In this document: one piece after another, positions 35,685 to 44,537 of the stretch
Layout: each line of letters begins with the position of its first letter
How positions within the stretch are numbered: position 1 is the stretch's first letter
NCBI GenBank assembly: GCA_963818445.1
Contig: CAWFSG010000013.1
Coordinates: 37,954-101,953, forward strand
From: Prado023 sp963818445
Lineage (GTDB): Bacteria; Actinomycetota; Actinomycetes; S36-B12; CAIYMF01
DNA: 64,000 nucleotides
Direction of reading: 5' to 3'
Made by a program: the position numbers and the translations under genes
Notes under the pieces: model-generated
What the model saw: only the letters and a program-made list of their open reading frames with translations
The model's database searches: none
Told to the model about the DNA's origin: nothing

Positions 35685-36821
35685 TCAGGCCAGGGCGGCG
35701 ACCACGTGGTCGATCGAGTGCGTCAGCGCGGCCACGTCGGCCGGGTCCACGGACGGGAACATCGCCACGCGCAGCTGGTTGCGCCCGAGCTTGCGGTAGG
35801 GCTCGGTGTCGAGGATCCCGTTGGCGCGCAGCGCCTTGGCCACGGCGGCGGCGTCGATGGAGTCGTCGAAGTCGATGGTGCCCACCACGTTGCTGCGCAG
35901 CGCCGGGTCGCTCACGTAGGGGGTGGCGTACTCCGAGGCCTCGGCCCAGCCGTAGAGGGTTCCCGCCGACTCCGCCGTGCGGGCGGTCGTCCAGGCCATG
36001 CCGCCCTGGCTGTTGAACCAGTCGACCTGCTCGGCCATCATCAGGATGGTCGCCAGCGCGGGGGTGTTGTAGGTCTGCTCGAGGCGGGAGTTGTCCAGGG
36101 CGATCTTCAGGTCCAGGAACGCCGGCACCCAGCGACCGGACGCGGCGATCGACTCGATCCGCTCCACGGCCGCCGGGCTCAGGAGCGCGAACCACAGGCC
36201 GCCGTCGGAGGCGAAGCACTTCTGCGGCGCGAAGTAGTAGACGTCGAACTGCGTCGGGTCCACGGCAAGGCCGCCGGCCGCTGAGGTGGCGTCGAAGGCC
36301 ATGAGAGCCCCGGCATCGGCACCGGCCACCCGGCTGGGGGTGATCGCCACGCCGGTCGAGGTCTCGTTGTGCGGGGTGCCGTACAGGTCGATCCCGGCCT
36401 CGGCGGCGAACACCGGGGCGCTGCCCGGATCGGAGGTGATGACCGTGGGGGCGCCCAGGTGCGGGGCGGTCTTCGCGGCCTTGGCGAACTTGGAGCCGAA
36501 CTCCCCGAACGTGAGGAACTGCGCGCGGTCGTTGATGAGGCCGAACGTCGCGGCGTCCCAGAACGCGGTGGACCCGCCGTTGCCCAGGATCACCTCGTAC
36601 CCGTCAGGCAGGGTGAAGAGCTCCGCGAGGCCCGAGCGGACCCTCGCGACCTGGGACCGCACCGTCTTCTGCCGGTGTGAGGTGCCCAGGATCGTGGTGG
36701 CCACCCCGCGCAGGGCGTCCACCTGCTCGACGCGAACCTTGGACGGGCCGCAGCCGAAGCGGCCGTCCGCGGGGAGCAGGTCGGCGGGGATGGTGATGGT
36801 GGTCGGGTCGGTGGCGGTCAC
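35685..36821 (-). CDS. serC: phosphoserine aminotransferase
   Basis: A 378-residue PLP enzyme of the actinobacterial SerC type, converting 3-phosphohydroxypyruvate and glutamate to O-phosphoserine and 2-oxoglutarate. N-terminal DGRFGCGPSKVRVEQVDAL, the GTSHRQ phosphate/substrate segment, VILGNGGSTAFWDAA, FDATSAAGGL (PLP Asp region) and the Schiff-base lysine in YYFAPQKCFASDGGLW. Complete length. GTG start preceded by GAAGGAA. It follows citrate synthase by about 70 bases on the same strand and is likely co-transcribed. Confidence 0.96.
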   Translation of the reverse strand: MTATDPTTITIPADLLPADGRFGCGPSKVRVEQVDALRGVATTILGTSHRQKTVRSQVARVRSGLAELFTLPDGYEVILGNGGSTAFWDAATFGLINDRAQFLTFGEFGSKFAKAAKTAPHLGAPTVITSDPGSAPVFAAEAGIDLYGTPHNETSTGVAITPSRVAGADAGALMAFDATSAAGGLAVDPTQFDVYYFAPQKCFASDGGLWFALLSPAAVERIESIAASGRWVPAFLDLKIALDNSRLEQTYNTPALATILMMAEQVDWFNSQGGMAWTTARTAESAGTLYGWAEASEYATPYVSDPALRSNVVGTIDFDDSIDAAAVAKALRANGILDTEPYRKLGRNQLRVAMFPSVDPADVAALTHSIDHVVAALA

Positions 36822-36893
36822 CTGGGCGTTCCTTCGGGTCGGTCGGGCGGTGGGTCGGTGCGTGAGCGGGGGCCGTGGGCGGGCCGGCAGGGA

Positions 36894-38054
36894 TCAGAAC
36901 GGGGGAAGGGGCTGGGTCTTCTCGTAGAGCGGACCGAGGTCACCGTCGTACGGGAACAGCATCGAGTCCTTCCAGCCGGGCACGTCCTGCGGGACGCGGG
37001 GGCCAGGCCCCAGGTAGCGGGCAGAGGGGCGCACGAGGCGACCGGTGCGCTTCTGCTCGTAGATGTGCGCGCTCCAGCCTGCCAGCCGGGCGCAGGTGAA
37101 CATTGCCGGGAACATGGTGGGCGGGATGTCGGCGAAGTCCAGGATGATCGCTGCCCAGAACTCCACGTTCGTCTCGATCACCCGGTCGGGACGGCGCTCG
37201 CGAAGCTCCTTGAGCGCGGCGGCCTCAAGGGCTTCGGCGACCTCGTAGCGTGGGGCATCGAGCTCCCGGCAGGTCCGCCGGAGCACGCGGGCCCGCGGAT
37301 CCTCGGCGCGGTAGACGCGGTGCCCGAAGCCCATCAGGCGCTCGCCGCGGTCGAGGACGCCCTTGATGTAGCCCTCGGCGTCGCCGGTGCGCTCGACCTC
37401 CTCGAGCATGTGCAGCACGCGACTGGGCGCACCGCCGTGCAGCGGACCCGACATCGCGCCGATGGCCCCGGAGATCGCCGCGGCGACGTCCGCGCCGGTC
37501 GAGGCGATCACCCGGGAGGTGAACGTGGAGGCGTTCATCCCGTGCTCGGCCGCGGAGACGAAGTAGGCGTCGACCGCGCGGATGTGGATGGGGTCGGGCT
37601 CGCCGTGCCAGCGGATCATCATGCGCTCGACGACCGTGCGTCCCTGGTCGATCAGCGCCGTGGGCACCATCGGCACGCCGACCCCGCGGGCCGCCTGGGC
37701 GGCGAAGGACATGGCCATGACCGACACCCGGGCGAGGTCGTCACGGGCCTGGTCGTCATCGATGTCCAGCAGGGGCTGCAGCCCCCACGCGGGGGCCAGC
37801 ATGGCGATCGCGGACTGCATGTCGACGCGCACGTTGCCCGAGTGCACGGGGATCGGGTACGGCTCCGCCGGGGGCAGCCCCGGGTTGAACTCGTTGTCGA
37901 CCAGCAGGCCCCACACCTGGCCGAACGTCACGCGGCCGACGAGGTCCTCGATGTCGACGCCGCGGTAGCGCAGCGCCGAGCCCTCCTTGTCCGGCTCGGC
38001 GATCTCGGTCTCGAACGCGATGACACCTTCAAGGCCGGGTACGAAGTCGGACAT
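36894..38054 (-). CDS. citrate synthase (second type)
   Basis: A 386-residue citrate synthase-family enzyme condensing acetyl-CoA with oxaloacetate. N-terminal GLEGVIAFETEIAEPDKEGSA and RYRGVDIEDLV, catalytic His in GPLHGGAPSRVLHML, second His in MGFGHRVYRAEDPRA, and the catalytic Asp region ETNVEFWAAIILDFADIP. The sequence type is the actinobacterial 'citrate synthase 2', commonly next to pdxH and serC. CAGGAG precedes the ATG. The divergent pdxH lies 120 bases away. Confidence 0.95.
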   Translation of the reverse strand: MSDFVPGLEGVIAFETEIAEPDKEGSALRYRGVDIEDLVGRVTFGQVWGLLVDNEFNPGLPPAEPYPIPVHSGNVRVDMQSAIAMLAPAWGLQPLLDIDDDQARDDLARVSVMAMSFAAQAARGVGVPMVPTALIDQGRTVVERMMIRWHGEPDPIHIRAVDAYFVSAAEHGMNASTFTSRVIASTGADVAAAISGAIGAMSGPLHGGAPSRVLHMLEEVERTGDAEGYIKGVLDRGERLMGFGHRVYRAEDPRARVLRRTCRELDAPRYEVAEALEAAALKELRERRPDRVIETNVEFWAAIILDFADIPPTMFPAMFTCARLAGWSAHIYEQKRTGRLVRPSARYLGPGPRVPQDVPGWKDSMLFPYDGDLGPLYEKTQPLPPF

Positions 38055-38175
38055 GGATCACTCCTGCGCGGTTGGCGGACCGGGTCGGGGCCCATTGTCC
38101 CCGATGCGGGAGATCCTGCTGCCTGCACCCCCGGTCCAACCCTGATCGGCGCCCGGGTTGGTCGATACTGGGGCC

Positions 38176-38847
38176 ATGGTCGAGCAGGTCCCCGTACAGC
38201 GCATCGAGTACCTCCGAGCGCCCATCGAGGGGTTCGAGGTGGACAGCGTCCCCGAGGCGCCACTCGAGCTGTTCCGGACCTGGCTGGGCGAGGCTGTCGA
38301 GTTCGGGCTGCCGGAGCCGAACGCGGCGACGCTGGCCACCGTGGACGGTCGGGGCCATCCCTCGGTCCGGTTGATGCTGGTCAAGGTCGTCGACGCCCGC
38401 GGGTTCTGCTTCTTCACCAACCACGGATCGCGCAAGGGCCGGGACCTCGAGCAGACCGGGAACGCCGCCCTGCTGTTCCCGTGGCACGGGATGCACCGGC
38501 AGGTGGCGGTGCGGGGGCGCGCCGATCGGATGCCACGTGCGCAGTCCGAGTCGTACTTCGCGTCCCGGCCGCGCGCTGCGCAGGTCGGGGCGTGGGCCAG
38601 CCGGCAGAGCGAGGAGGTCACGCGCGAGGAGCTCGACGCGCGGGTCGCGGCGCTGACCGAGCACTTCGGCGCCGACGACCCGATCCCGATGCCCGACCAC
38701 TGGGGCGGGTACGTGCTGGCGCCGGAGGTGGTGGAGTTCTGGGTGGGTCGGTTCTCGCGGCTGCACGACCGCATCGAGTACCGAAGGCATGCCCCCGGCG
38801 GCCTCGATGACGGCGCCGCCTGGATCCGCCGCCGCCTGTCTCCGTAG
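38176..38847 (+). CDS. pdxH: pyridoxamine 5'-phosphate oxidase
   Basis: A 223-residue FMN enzyme oxidising pyridoxamine/pyridoxine 5'-phosphate to PLP, which supplies cofactor to the neighbouring SerC (inference from context). Conserved NAATLATVDGRGHPSVRLML, FCFFTNHGSRKGRDL, AALLFPWHGMHRQVAVRG, PRAAQVGAWASRQS and the C-terminal EFWVGRFSRLHDRIEYRR with the substrate-binding Arg/His. ATG 38176 is preferred over 38158 because GATACT ends six bases upstream, indicating a leaderless start. Confidence 0.95.
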   Translation: MVEQVPVQRIEYLRAPIEGFEVDSVPEAPLELFRTWLGEAVEFGLPEPNAATLATVDGRGHPSVRLMLVKVVDARGFCFFTNHGSRKGRDLEQTGNAALLFPWHGMHRQVAVRGRADRMPRAQSESYFASRPRAAQVGAWASRQSEEVTREELDARVAALTEHFGADDPIPMPDHWGGYVLAPEVVEFWVGRFSRLHDRIEYRRHAPGGLDDGAAWIRRRLSP

Positions 38848-38879
38848 CTCCCGGGGGGCGAGCGGGTCGAGGGGCTGGG

Positions 38880-39563
38880 CTACATGCGGTCGAGGAGCTC
38901 GGCCTTCTTCGCCTCGAACTCCTCTGTCGTGATCGCCCCGCTGTTGCGCAGCTGGGCCAGGCGCTCGATGGAGTCGGCGATCTCCTGGCCCGATGGTGCC
39001 GCCGGTGCCGCGGCGACGGCCGGGGTGGTTCCCTCGCGGAAGGCCGCGGCGATGTCCCGGGAGTCCTGCTTCTCGAACAGCAGCTTCGCGTCGAGGATCG
39101 CCTTGCGGAACTCCAGGGGCTTGCGCATGAATGTGTAGTGGAGGTTGGACTCGTCGGCTGCCGTGAGCACGCGGACCGTGCCGTAGCCCAGCCAGCGGCC
39201 GAGCAGCGGCTCCTCCATCGTGATGTCGTTGATCTTCTCCAGGGCCGACCCGCTCGTCGACTTGCGCAGGAGCCCCTCGACCTTCATCACCTTCTGGTTG
39301 GTGACGAAGTAGAACTGGGCCCACCACTTGACGGCGGCGTTGATCAGCATCCCGAGCCCGATCACCAGGGCTCCGAGCCCACCCCAGAGGAGCACGCCGT
39401 TGAGGAACCTGTTGTCGGTGAAGAACTGCCCGAACAGGGCGGCCAAGCCACCCAGGGTCAGCAGGGTGCCGGTGATGGTCGAGAACGCCGGGGCGATCCA
39501 GTGCTTCTTCGTCGTGTAGACGATCTCCTCGCCGTTGGCGAGCAGGGAGTCGACGTAGCTCAC
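38880..39563 (-). CDS. membrane PH (bPH2)-domain protein with SHOCT tail
   Basis: A 227-residue protein. Two N-terminal transmembrane helices (about residues 24-78) are followed by a bacterial PH-like beta domain with the typical FYFVTNQKVMKVEGLL and LEKINDITMEEPLLGRWLGYGTV segments. An Ala/Pro linker leads to a C-terminal SHOCT motif (IERLAQLRNSGAITTEEFEAKKAELL), which mediates oligomerisation. Function unknown; envelope stress or lipid-linked roles have been suggested for such proteins. Convergent with pdxH. Confidence 0.88.
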   Translation of the reverse strand: MSYVDSLLANGEEIVYTTKKHWIAPAFSTITGTLLTLGGLAALFGQFFTDNRFLNGVLLWGGLGALVIGLGMLINAAVKWWAQFYFVTNQKVMKVEGLLRKSTSGSALEKINDITMEEPLLGRWLGYGTVRVLTAADESNLHYTFMRKPLEFRKAILDAKLLFEKQDSRDIAAAFREGTTPAVAAAPAAPSGQEIADSIERLAQLRNSGAITTEEFEAKKAELLDRM

Positions 39564-39685
39564 GGGAGCCTCCTGTGCAGTGGACCGGACCAGACCGGAC
39601 GGTGGCAGGGTAGCGCGAACGGCTGACGGATATGGGCGTTTGGGTGGTGGTTCCGCGAGGACGGGCCCCTGCGGCCGGGCGGTGC

Positions 39686-39691
39686 CAGACT
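39686..39691 (+). promoter_or_regulatory. -10-like hexamer before the ABC operon
   Basis: TGCCAGACT contains the hexamer CAGACT preceded by an extended TG motif. It ends six bases before GTG 39698, with no ribosome binding site. Confidence 0.5.
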
Positions 39692-39697
39692 GACCCC

Positions 39698-40654
39698 GTG
39701 GCGGCGAGCGAGCTGGTGGTCGAGGGGCTGGAGAAGTCCTTCGGCGACCTCGTCGTTCTCCGCGGGCTGAGCCTGGAGGTGCAGCCCGGGCGGATCCTGG
39801 GCTTCCTCGGGCGCAACGGCGCGGGCAAGACCACCACCATGCGCTGCATCTTCGGACTCCTCGACCAGGACGCCGGGTGGATCCGATACGGCGGGCAGGA
39901 GCTCACCCGGCCGATCCGCCGGCAGTTCGGGTACATGCCAGAGGAGCGCGGCCTCTACCCGAAGATGTCGATCATCACGCAGTTGATCCACTTCGGGCGG
40001 CTTGCGGGGATGGGTCGCCGGGAGGCCCGGGACGCCGCGATGTCGTGGCTGGACCAACTGGGCCTGGCCGACCGGTCCAAGGACCGTCTGGACACCCTGT
40101 CGCACGGCAACCAGCAGCGGGTCCAGCTCGCTGCGGCGCTCGTGCACGGTCCGCAGGTACTGGTGCTCGACGAGCCGTTCTCGGGGCTGGATCCCGTGGG
40201 TGTCGGGGAGATGGGGGCGGTCCTGCGCGAGGCTGCGGCGCGCGGGGCGACGATCCTGTTCTCCTCGCACCAGCTCGAGCTGGTCGAGGACCTGTGCGTC
40301 GACGTCGCGATCATCAACGACGGGGTGACGGTGGCCCACGGCGACCTGGCCACGATCCGCTCCGAGGCCGGGGTCCGGCGCGTGGAGGTGACCGTTGCCG
40401 GCATGCCCTGGGTACCCGAGATCGTGGGCGCCGTCCAGGTGGGCGGTGAGCGCCCGCACGTGATGGTCCCGGCCACGGTGACGGCTGAGGAGCTGCTGGC
40501 GGCCGCGGGTTCGGCCGGTCCGATCTCGTCGTTCCGCTATGAGGCTCCCTCGCTCGCGGACCTCTTCCACGAGGCCGTGCAGGTGACGCCCGAACCAGCC
40601 GGATCGAGCGCGGCGGCCGCGGTCCTGGCCCCCGAGGGTGCGGCCCATGTCTAG
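39698..40654 (+). CDS. ABC transporter ATP-binding protein (NatA-like)
   Basis: A 318-residue ATPase of an exporter. Walker A FLGRNGAGKTTT, Q-loop region FGYMPEERGLYPKM, signature DTLSHGNQQRVQLAAAL (LSHGNQQ, the variant common in NatA-type exporters), Walker B VLVLDEPFSGLDP and H-loop FSSHQLELVE. A C-terminal extension of about 90 residues follows, as in the DUF4162-containing group. The GTG start is supported by an extended -10 TGCCAGACT ending six bases before it. The stop overlaps the permease gene start. Confidence 0.93.
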   Translation: MAASELVVEGLEKSFGDLVVLRGLSLEVQPGRILGFLGRNGAGKTTTMRCIFGLLDQDAGWIRYGGQELTRPIRRQFGYMPEERGLYPKMSIITQLIHFGRLAGMGRREARDAAMSWLDQLGLADRSKDRLDTLSHGNQQRVQLAAALVHGPQVLVLDEPFSGLDPVGVGEMGAVLREAAARGATILFSSHQLELVEDLCVDVAIINDGVTVAHGDLATIRSEAGVRRVEVTVAGMPWVPEIVGAVQVGGERPHVMVPATVTAEELLAAAGSAGPISSFRYEAPSLADLFHEAVQVTPEPAGSSAAAAVLAPEGAAHV

Positions 40655-41837
40655 CGGGGTCGGTCTCATCGCCCGCCGCGAGTTCGTGGAGCGGGGACGC
40701 AGCCGAGTGTTCCTCGGCGTGCTCATCGGTTCGATGCTGGTCATCCTGGCGGGCATGTTCGCGGTCTCCCTGGTGGGCCGCCCCGTGCCCGCAGAGTCCG
40801 TGACCGTGGCGGGTCAGGGCCCTCCTGGACTGGCCGACGAGGTCCAGCAGGTGGCAGCTGACCTGGGCGTCGATGTCGTCGTCGTGGACAGCGCGACGGT
40901 GGAGCAGGCCAGGCAAGCAGTGGAATCCGGCTCGGTCAACGCCGCGCTGATCGATGGCGACACCATCCTGGCGGTGGGGGCGCCGTCCCCCTCGGTGGAT
41001 GCGGTCCTGCGTGGTGCTGCGACCGCGACTGCTCGTGTGGTGGCGGCCCAGCAGCTGGGCCTGTCCCAGGATGCCGTGGACGCGGTGGTCCAGCCCGTGG
41101 TCGTGGTGGTCGAGGACCTCAGCACGGCGGGTCCGGTCGACGAGCTGGAGGTCGCCCGTGGGCTGGCGGCATTCATGAGCGTGGTCATCCTGTTCATCCT
41201 GGTCATGGCGTTCGGTCAGTTCGTCGGCTCGGCCGTGGTCGAGGAGAAGCAGACCCGCGTGGCCGAGCTGGTGCTGGCAAAGGTGTCGACCGCCGCGATG
41301 CTGGTGGGCAAGGTGCTGGGGGTCGGCGGCCTGGGACTGGTGCAGCTGGTGATCCTGGGGTTGACCTACGCGTTCGGGCTCTGGGCGTTCGGGGATGGAT
41401 CCGCGGGACTTGACCTGTTCCGCCTCGGCCTCGGGTCGCTCGCGTGGATGACGCTCTGGTTCGTGATCGGGTATGCGATGTACAGCTTCGTGTTCGCAAC
41501 GATGGGGGCCACGGTCTCGCGGCTCGAGGACCTCCAGTCGTTGACCTACGTCCCCTCGGTGCTGCTTCTCCCTGCCTACGCGGTGGCGGCCGCGTCGCTG
41601 ACTGGGACCGCGAGCCCGCTGCTCGCCCCCATGTCGATGGTCCCGATCTGGTCACCGCTGCTCATGCCGTTCCGGATCGTGACCGGTGACGCGGTCTGGT
41701 GGGAGGTTCTCGTCGCGTTCGTGGGGTCGGCGGCCTTCATCGCGTTCCTCGTGTGGTTCGGCGCCCGGGTCTACCGCGGGGCGGCCCTGCGCACAGGTGG
41801 TCGGGTCAGCCTGCGCGAGGCCTACCGGGCGGGGTGA
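40647..41837 (+). CDS. ABC exporter permease (NatB-like, ABC-2 type)
   Basis: A 396-residue membrane protein. One N-terminal helix, a large extracytoplasmic domain (about residues 40-175), then five to six helices including MSVVILFILVMAFGQFVGSAVVEEKQT, the conserved EEKQTRVAELVLAKVS cytoplasmic element of ABC-2 permeases. It pairs with the upstream ATPase, with overlapping genes, and probably exports Na+ or a small molecule; substrate unknown. A near-perfect hairpin follows the stop. Confidence 0.92.
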   Translation: MSSGVGLIARREFVERGRSRVFLGVLIGSMLVILAGMFAVSLVGRPVPAESVTVAGQGPPGLADEVQQVAADLGVDVVVVDSATVEQARQAVESGSVNAALIDGDTILAVGAPSPSVDAVLRGAATATARVVAAQQLGLSQDAVDAVVQPVVVVVEDLSTAGPVDELEVARGLAAFMSVVILFILVMAFGQFVGSAVVEEKQTRVAELVLAKVSTAAMLVGKVLGVGGLGLVQLVILGLTYAFGLWAFGDGSAGLDLFRLGLGSLAWMTLWFVIGYAMYSFVFATMGATVSRLEDLQSLTYVPSVLLLPAYAVAAASLTGTASPLLAPMSMVPIWSPLLMPFRIVTGDAVWWEVLVAFVGSAAFIAFLVWFGARVYRGAALRTGGRVSLREAYRAG

Positions 41838-41838
41838 A

Positions 41839-41862
41839 CCCGGCGGGGTGAACCCTGCCGGG
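41839..41862. terminator. strong bidirectional hairpin
   Basis: CCCGGCGGGG and CCCTGCCGGG form a 10-bp stem (one G-U) around the loop TGAA, between the converging permease and molybdate transporter genes. The preceding GGCGGGGTGAACCC is itself a direct repeat. Confidence 0.75.
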
Positions 41863-41914
41863 CCGACCGGAACAGGTGGCCCGCCGCGTGGTTGCGCCCC
41901 GCGTCGGGGCAACG

Positions 41915-43084
41915 TCAGGCGGCTGGTCGGCGCTCGCGCAGCAAGGAGCGGACGCCCACGGCCGCGAGCCCGATGATCACCGCGGCCAGCAGATGACCCG
42001 TGGCTCCCACGAGGCCGACACCGATGGCAACGGTCCAGGCGAACCGCCCCCGGAGGTCGGCGAGCAGCCTGATGTGGGTGATCCCCGCAACGAGCAGGAG
42101 TGCGGCCAGGATCGCCAGCGGGAACGCCCGCAGGACCTGCGCGAGGTCCTGGCCCAGGGCCAGGGCCAGCACCACGAGGGTCGAGCCGATGATCGCCGGG
42201 GCACGCCAGCTGCGGGCACCGAACGCGTGGTGGGCGCTCATGCCCCCAGCGCCGTGGCACAGCGGCATCCCGCTGATCGCTCCCACGGCGAGATTCGCCC
42301 CTCCGAGAGTCAGGGCCAGTCGGCTCGGCGTGATCCTCGGCGCCTCGTCCGGGAAGTACACGGGGGCCGCATCGGCCGGCGCGAGGCACGAGTTCGTGAT
42401 CGTCAAGGGGACCTGCGGGAGGACCAGCAGGGTGGCGGCCAGGAGCAGGTCGGCGGTCGTGATCGAGGGCAGGACCATGGGGGTCGGGCCCAGGGCCATC
42501 GGCCCATCGCCCCACGTGCTCGCCACGGCCATGCCCAGGCCGAGGACGACCACGATCAGGGCGCTGGCCCGCCGCCAGCGCAGCAGGACGATCGTGATCG
42601 CGAGGCAGGCCGCCGCCGTGAGCCCCGGGTGCCACAGCGCGGTGAAGGTCACGGGAGGGGCGCTGACGAGGCCCCAGGCGATCTTCACGAACAGCAGGCC
42701 GACCGCGAGCTGGACTCCCCGGATCACCTCCGGTGGGAACACGGCGCCGAGGCGGTCCAGCCACCCCGTGGCGCCCAGGATCATGAAGACCGCTCCCATG
42801 AGCAGGGACCCAGCGGCGATCACGTCGGCGCCCGCGCCCGCGGCTATCGCTGCGGCTCCGAATGCCTTGAGCGGCTGGACGGCGACCGGCACCCGGTAGG
42901 TCCAGGCGACCACCAGGTACAGCAGGCCGGCGGGCAGCAGGACGGCAGTGGTGGACAGGCCGTTGCTCACGATGAGGGCGATCGCGATGGGCACCAGGAC
43001 CCCGAGGTCGGCGACCGCGCCGGAGGCCTCCCGCCACCAGGACGTGGTGGGGATCGTGGCGCTGCGGCTGTCGAGGGCGGTCAC
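41915..43084 (-). CDS. putative molybdate/sulphate transporter (MOT1 family)
   Basis: A 389-residue polytopic protein of the MOT1 branch of the SulP-like transporters, known for high-affinity molybdate uptake in plants and algae. Hallmarks seen: VPVAVQPLKAFGAAAIAAGAG (first signature, QP-K-A) and GMPLCHGAGGMSAHHAFGAR (second signature, P-CHGAGG). The GTG start is one base after the moaD stop, so it is the last gene of the moaC-mogA/moaE-moaA-moaD run. Context makes molybdate much more likely than sulphate. No modABC system is present in the window. Confidence 0.85.
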   Translation of the reverse strand: MTALDSRSATIPTTSWWREASGAVADLGVLVPIAIALIVSNGLSTTAVLLPAGLLYLVVAWTYRVPVAVQPLKAFGAAAIAAGAGADVIAAGSLLMGAVFMILGATGWLDRLGAVFPPEVIRGVQLAVGLLFVKIAWGLVSAPPVTFTALWHPGLTAAACLAITIVLLRWRRASALIVVVLGLGMAVASTWGDGPMALGPTPMVLPSITTADLLLAATLLVLPQVPLTITNSCLAPADAAPVYFPDEAPRITPSRLALTLGGANLAVGAISGMPLCHGAGGMSAHHAFGARSWRAPAIIGSTLVVLALALGQDLAQVLRAFPLAILAALLLVAGITHIRLLADLRGRFAWTVAIGVGLVGATGHLLAAVIIGLAAVGVRSLLRERRPAA

Positions 43085-43085
43085 G

Positions 43086-43423
43086 TCAGCCGCCAGCGAA
43101 GGGGGGCAGGACGTCGACGGTCGTGCCCCCGGGGATCGGCGGCCGGGGAGGCGTGGTCCAGCCGGACGCCGTCTGCGAGCAGCGAGCTCGACGCCAGGAC
43201 GTCGGCGAACCGGGGCGGCAGCCCGGCGACCAGGGCGGCCACGACCTGGGCGGTGGGGCCCGGTGCGACGTGGACCTGCGCGGTCCCGGCGGCGGCCCGG
43301 GCGGAGGCGAACATCCGGAACGTGACGGCCTCGGGGCCGGGACCCTCTGTCGAGGCGGAGCCGGTCGCCAGGTCCGTCCGCTGCGGAGGCAGGGCGGGTC
43401 GCTGGGGTGGTGAAGCCGGCCAT
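43086..43423 (-). CDS. moaD: MoaD, small subunit of molybdopterin synthase (frameshifted)
   Basis: The sulphur-donor subunit that inserts the dithiolene of molybdopterin. The core TFRMFASARAAAGTAQVHVA and the Gly-Gly end (PGGTTVDVLPPFAGG) are clear, but they lie in different frames: one extra base near 43135 separates them. A second extra base near 43390 would connect the core to an ATG placed three bases after the moaA stop; without it the only in-frame ATG near the core is at 43314. Corrected length is about 112 residues, longer than usual at the N-terminus. The large partner MoaE is encoded upstream as a fusion. Confidence 0.7.
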
Positions 43424-43426
43424 CGC

Positions 43427-44537
43427 TCAGCCGCCGATCGCCGACATGGGCCGGTCTGGCTGGGTGAAGGCGGGCTCGTCGATGCCGTGGCCGCGCTGCT
43501 TGAGGGCGACCTCACCCTGCATCTCCGCGGCGATGGCCCCGTCGTCGGCGCCGCTGCGCAGGAGCGTGCGCAGGTCGCCCTCGCGCTGCGCGAACAGGCA
43601 GGAGCGCCAGTGGCCGTCGGCCGTCAGGCGGACACGGTCGCAGGCGTCGCAGAACGGATTGGTGACCGACCCGACGATTCCCACCGTGGCCGGCCCGCCG
43701 TCGACGGCGAACTCCTCGGCCGGCGCCGAGCCCCGCCCGGGCAGCGCCGCGAGGTGGAAGTCCGGCGCGTTCCAGGGAGTCGATGATCTCCTCCCGGGTC
43801 ACCATCATCGCCCGGTTCCACCCGTGCTGGGGGTCCAGGGGCATCTGCTCGATGAACCGCAGGCTCAGCCCCTCGTCGAGTGCCCAGCGCAGCAGAGCTG
43901 CGGCCTCGTGATCGTTGACCCCACGCATCAGGACGGTGTTGATCTTGATCGGGGCCAGGCCGGCTGCACGCGCTGCGGCGATCCCGGCCAGGACGTCGTC
44001 GAGACGGTTGCGCAGGGTCAGGCGGCCGAACGTCTCCGGGCTGAGCGTGTCGCAGGACACGTTGACCCGCGACAGCCCCGCGTCCGCGAGCGGCGCGGCG
44101 AGGGTGGCCAGGCGCAGGCCGTTGGTGGTCACGGACAGGTGGGGTGCCCGCGGCAGGGCGGCCAGTCGGGCCACGATGTCGACGACGTCGGGGCGGATCA
44201 GCGGCTCCCCACCGGTGAGCCGGACCTCGGTGATGCCCAGGTCGGTCGCGATCCGCACCACCCGGACGATCTCGTCGGCGGTCAGCAGGTCGGGGGTGGC
44301 CATCCAGTCCAGGCCCTCGGCCGGCATGCAGTACGTGCACCGCAAGTTGCAGCGGTCGGTCAGCGAGACTCGCAGGTCATGGTGCGTGCGCCCGAAGCGG
44401 TCCACGAGGCGGGCTGGCTCGGCAGTCGGGTCGGCGGCGTGGGCGGCGGGGAGGCCTGGCGTGGCGTGGGCAGGGCGGGCTGCGGCGTTCGGCAGCGGTG
44501 AGGTGGCGGGGGTGGTGGGGGCCTCGGGAGTGGTCAC
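43427..44537 (-). CDS. moaA: GTP 3',8-cyclase MoaA (frameshifted)
   Basis: The radical-SAM enzyme of the first step of molybdenum-cofactor synthesis: GTP to cyclic 3',8-dihydroGTP. N-terminal cluster motif DRCNLRCTYCMP, GGEPLIRPD, the second cluster in the C-terminus (NPFCDACDRVRLTADG plus SCLF), and the essential double Gly at the very end (SAIGG). Reading is interrupted near 43770 by one extra base (GAACGC-g-CCGGAC), after which the C-terminal third continues in the next frame. GTG 44537 overlaps the MoaE stop (GTGA); GTG 44552 is possible. Corrected length about 369 residues. Confidence 0.9.
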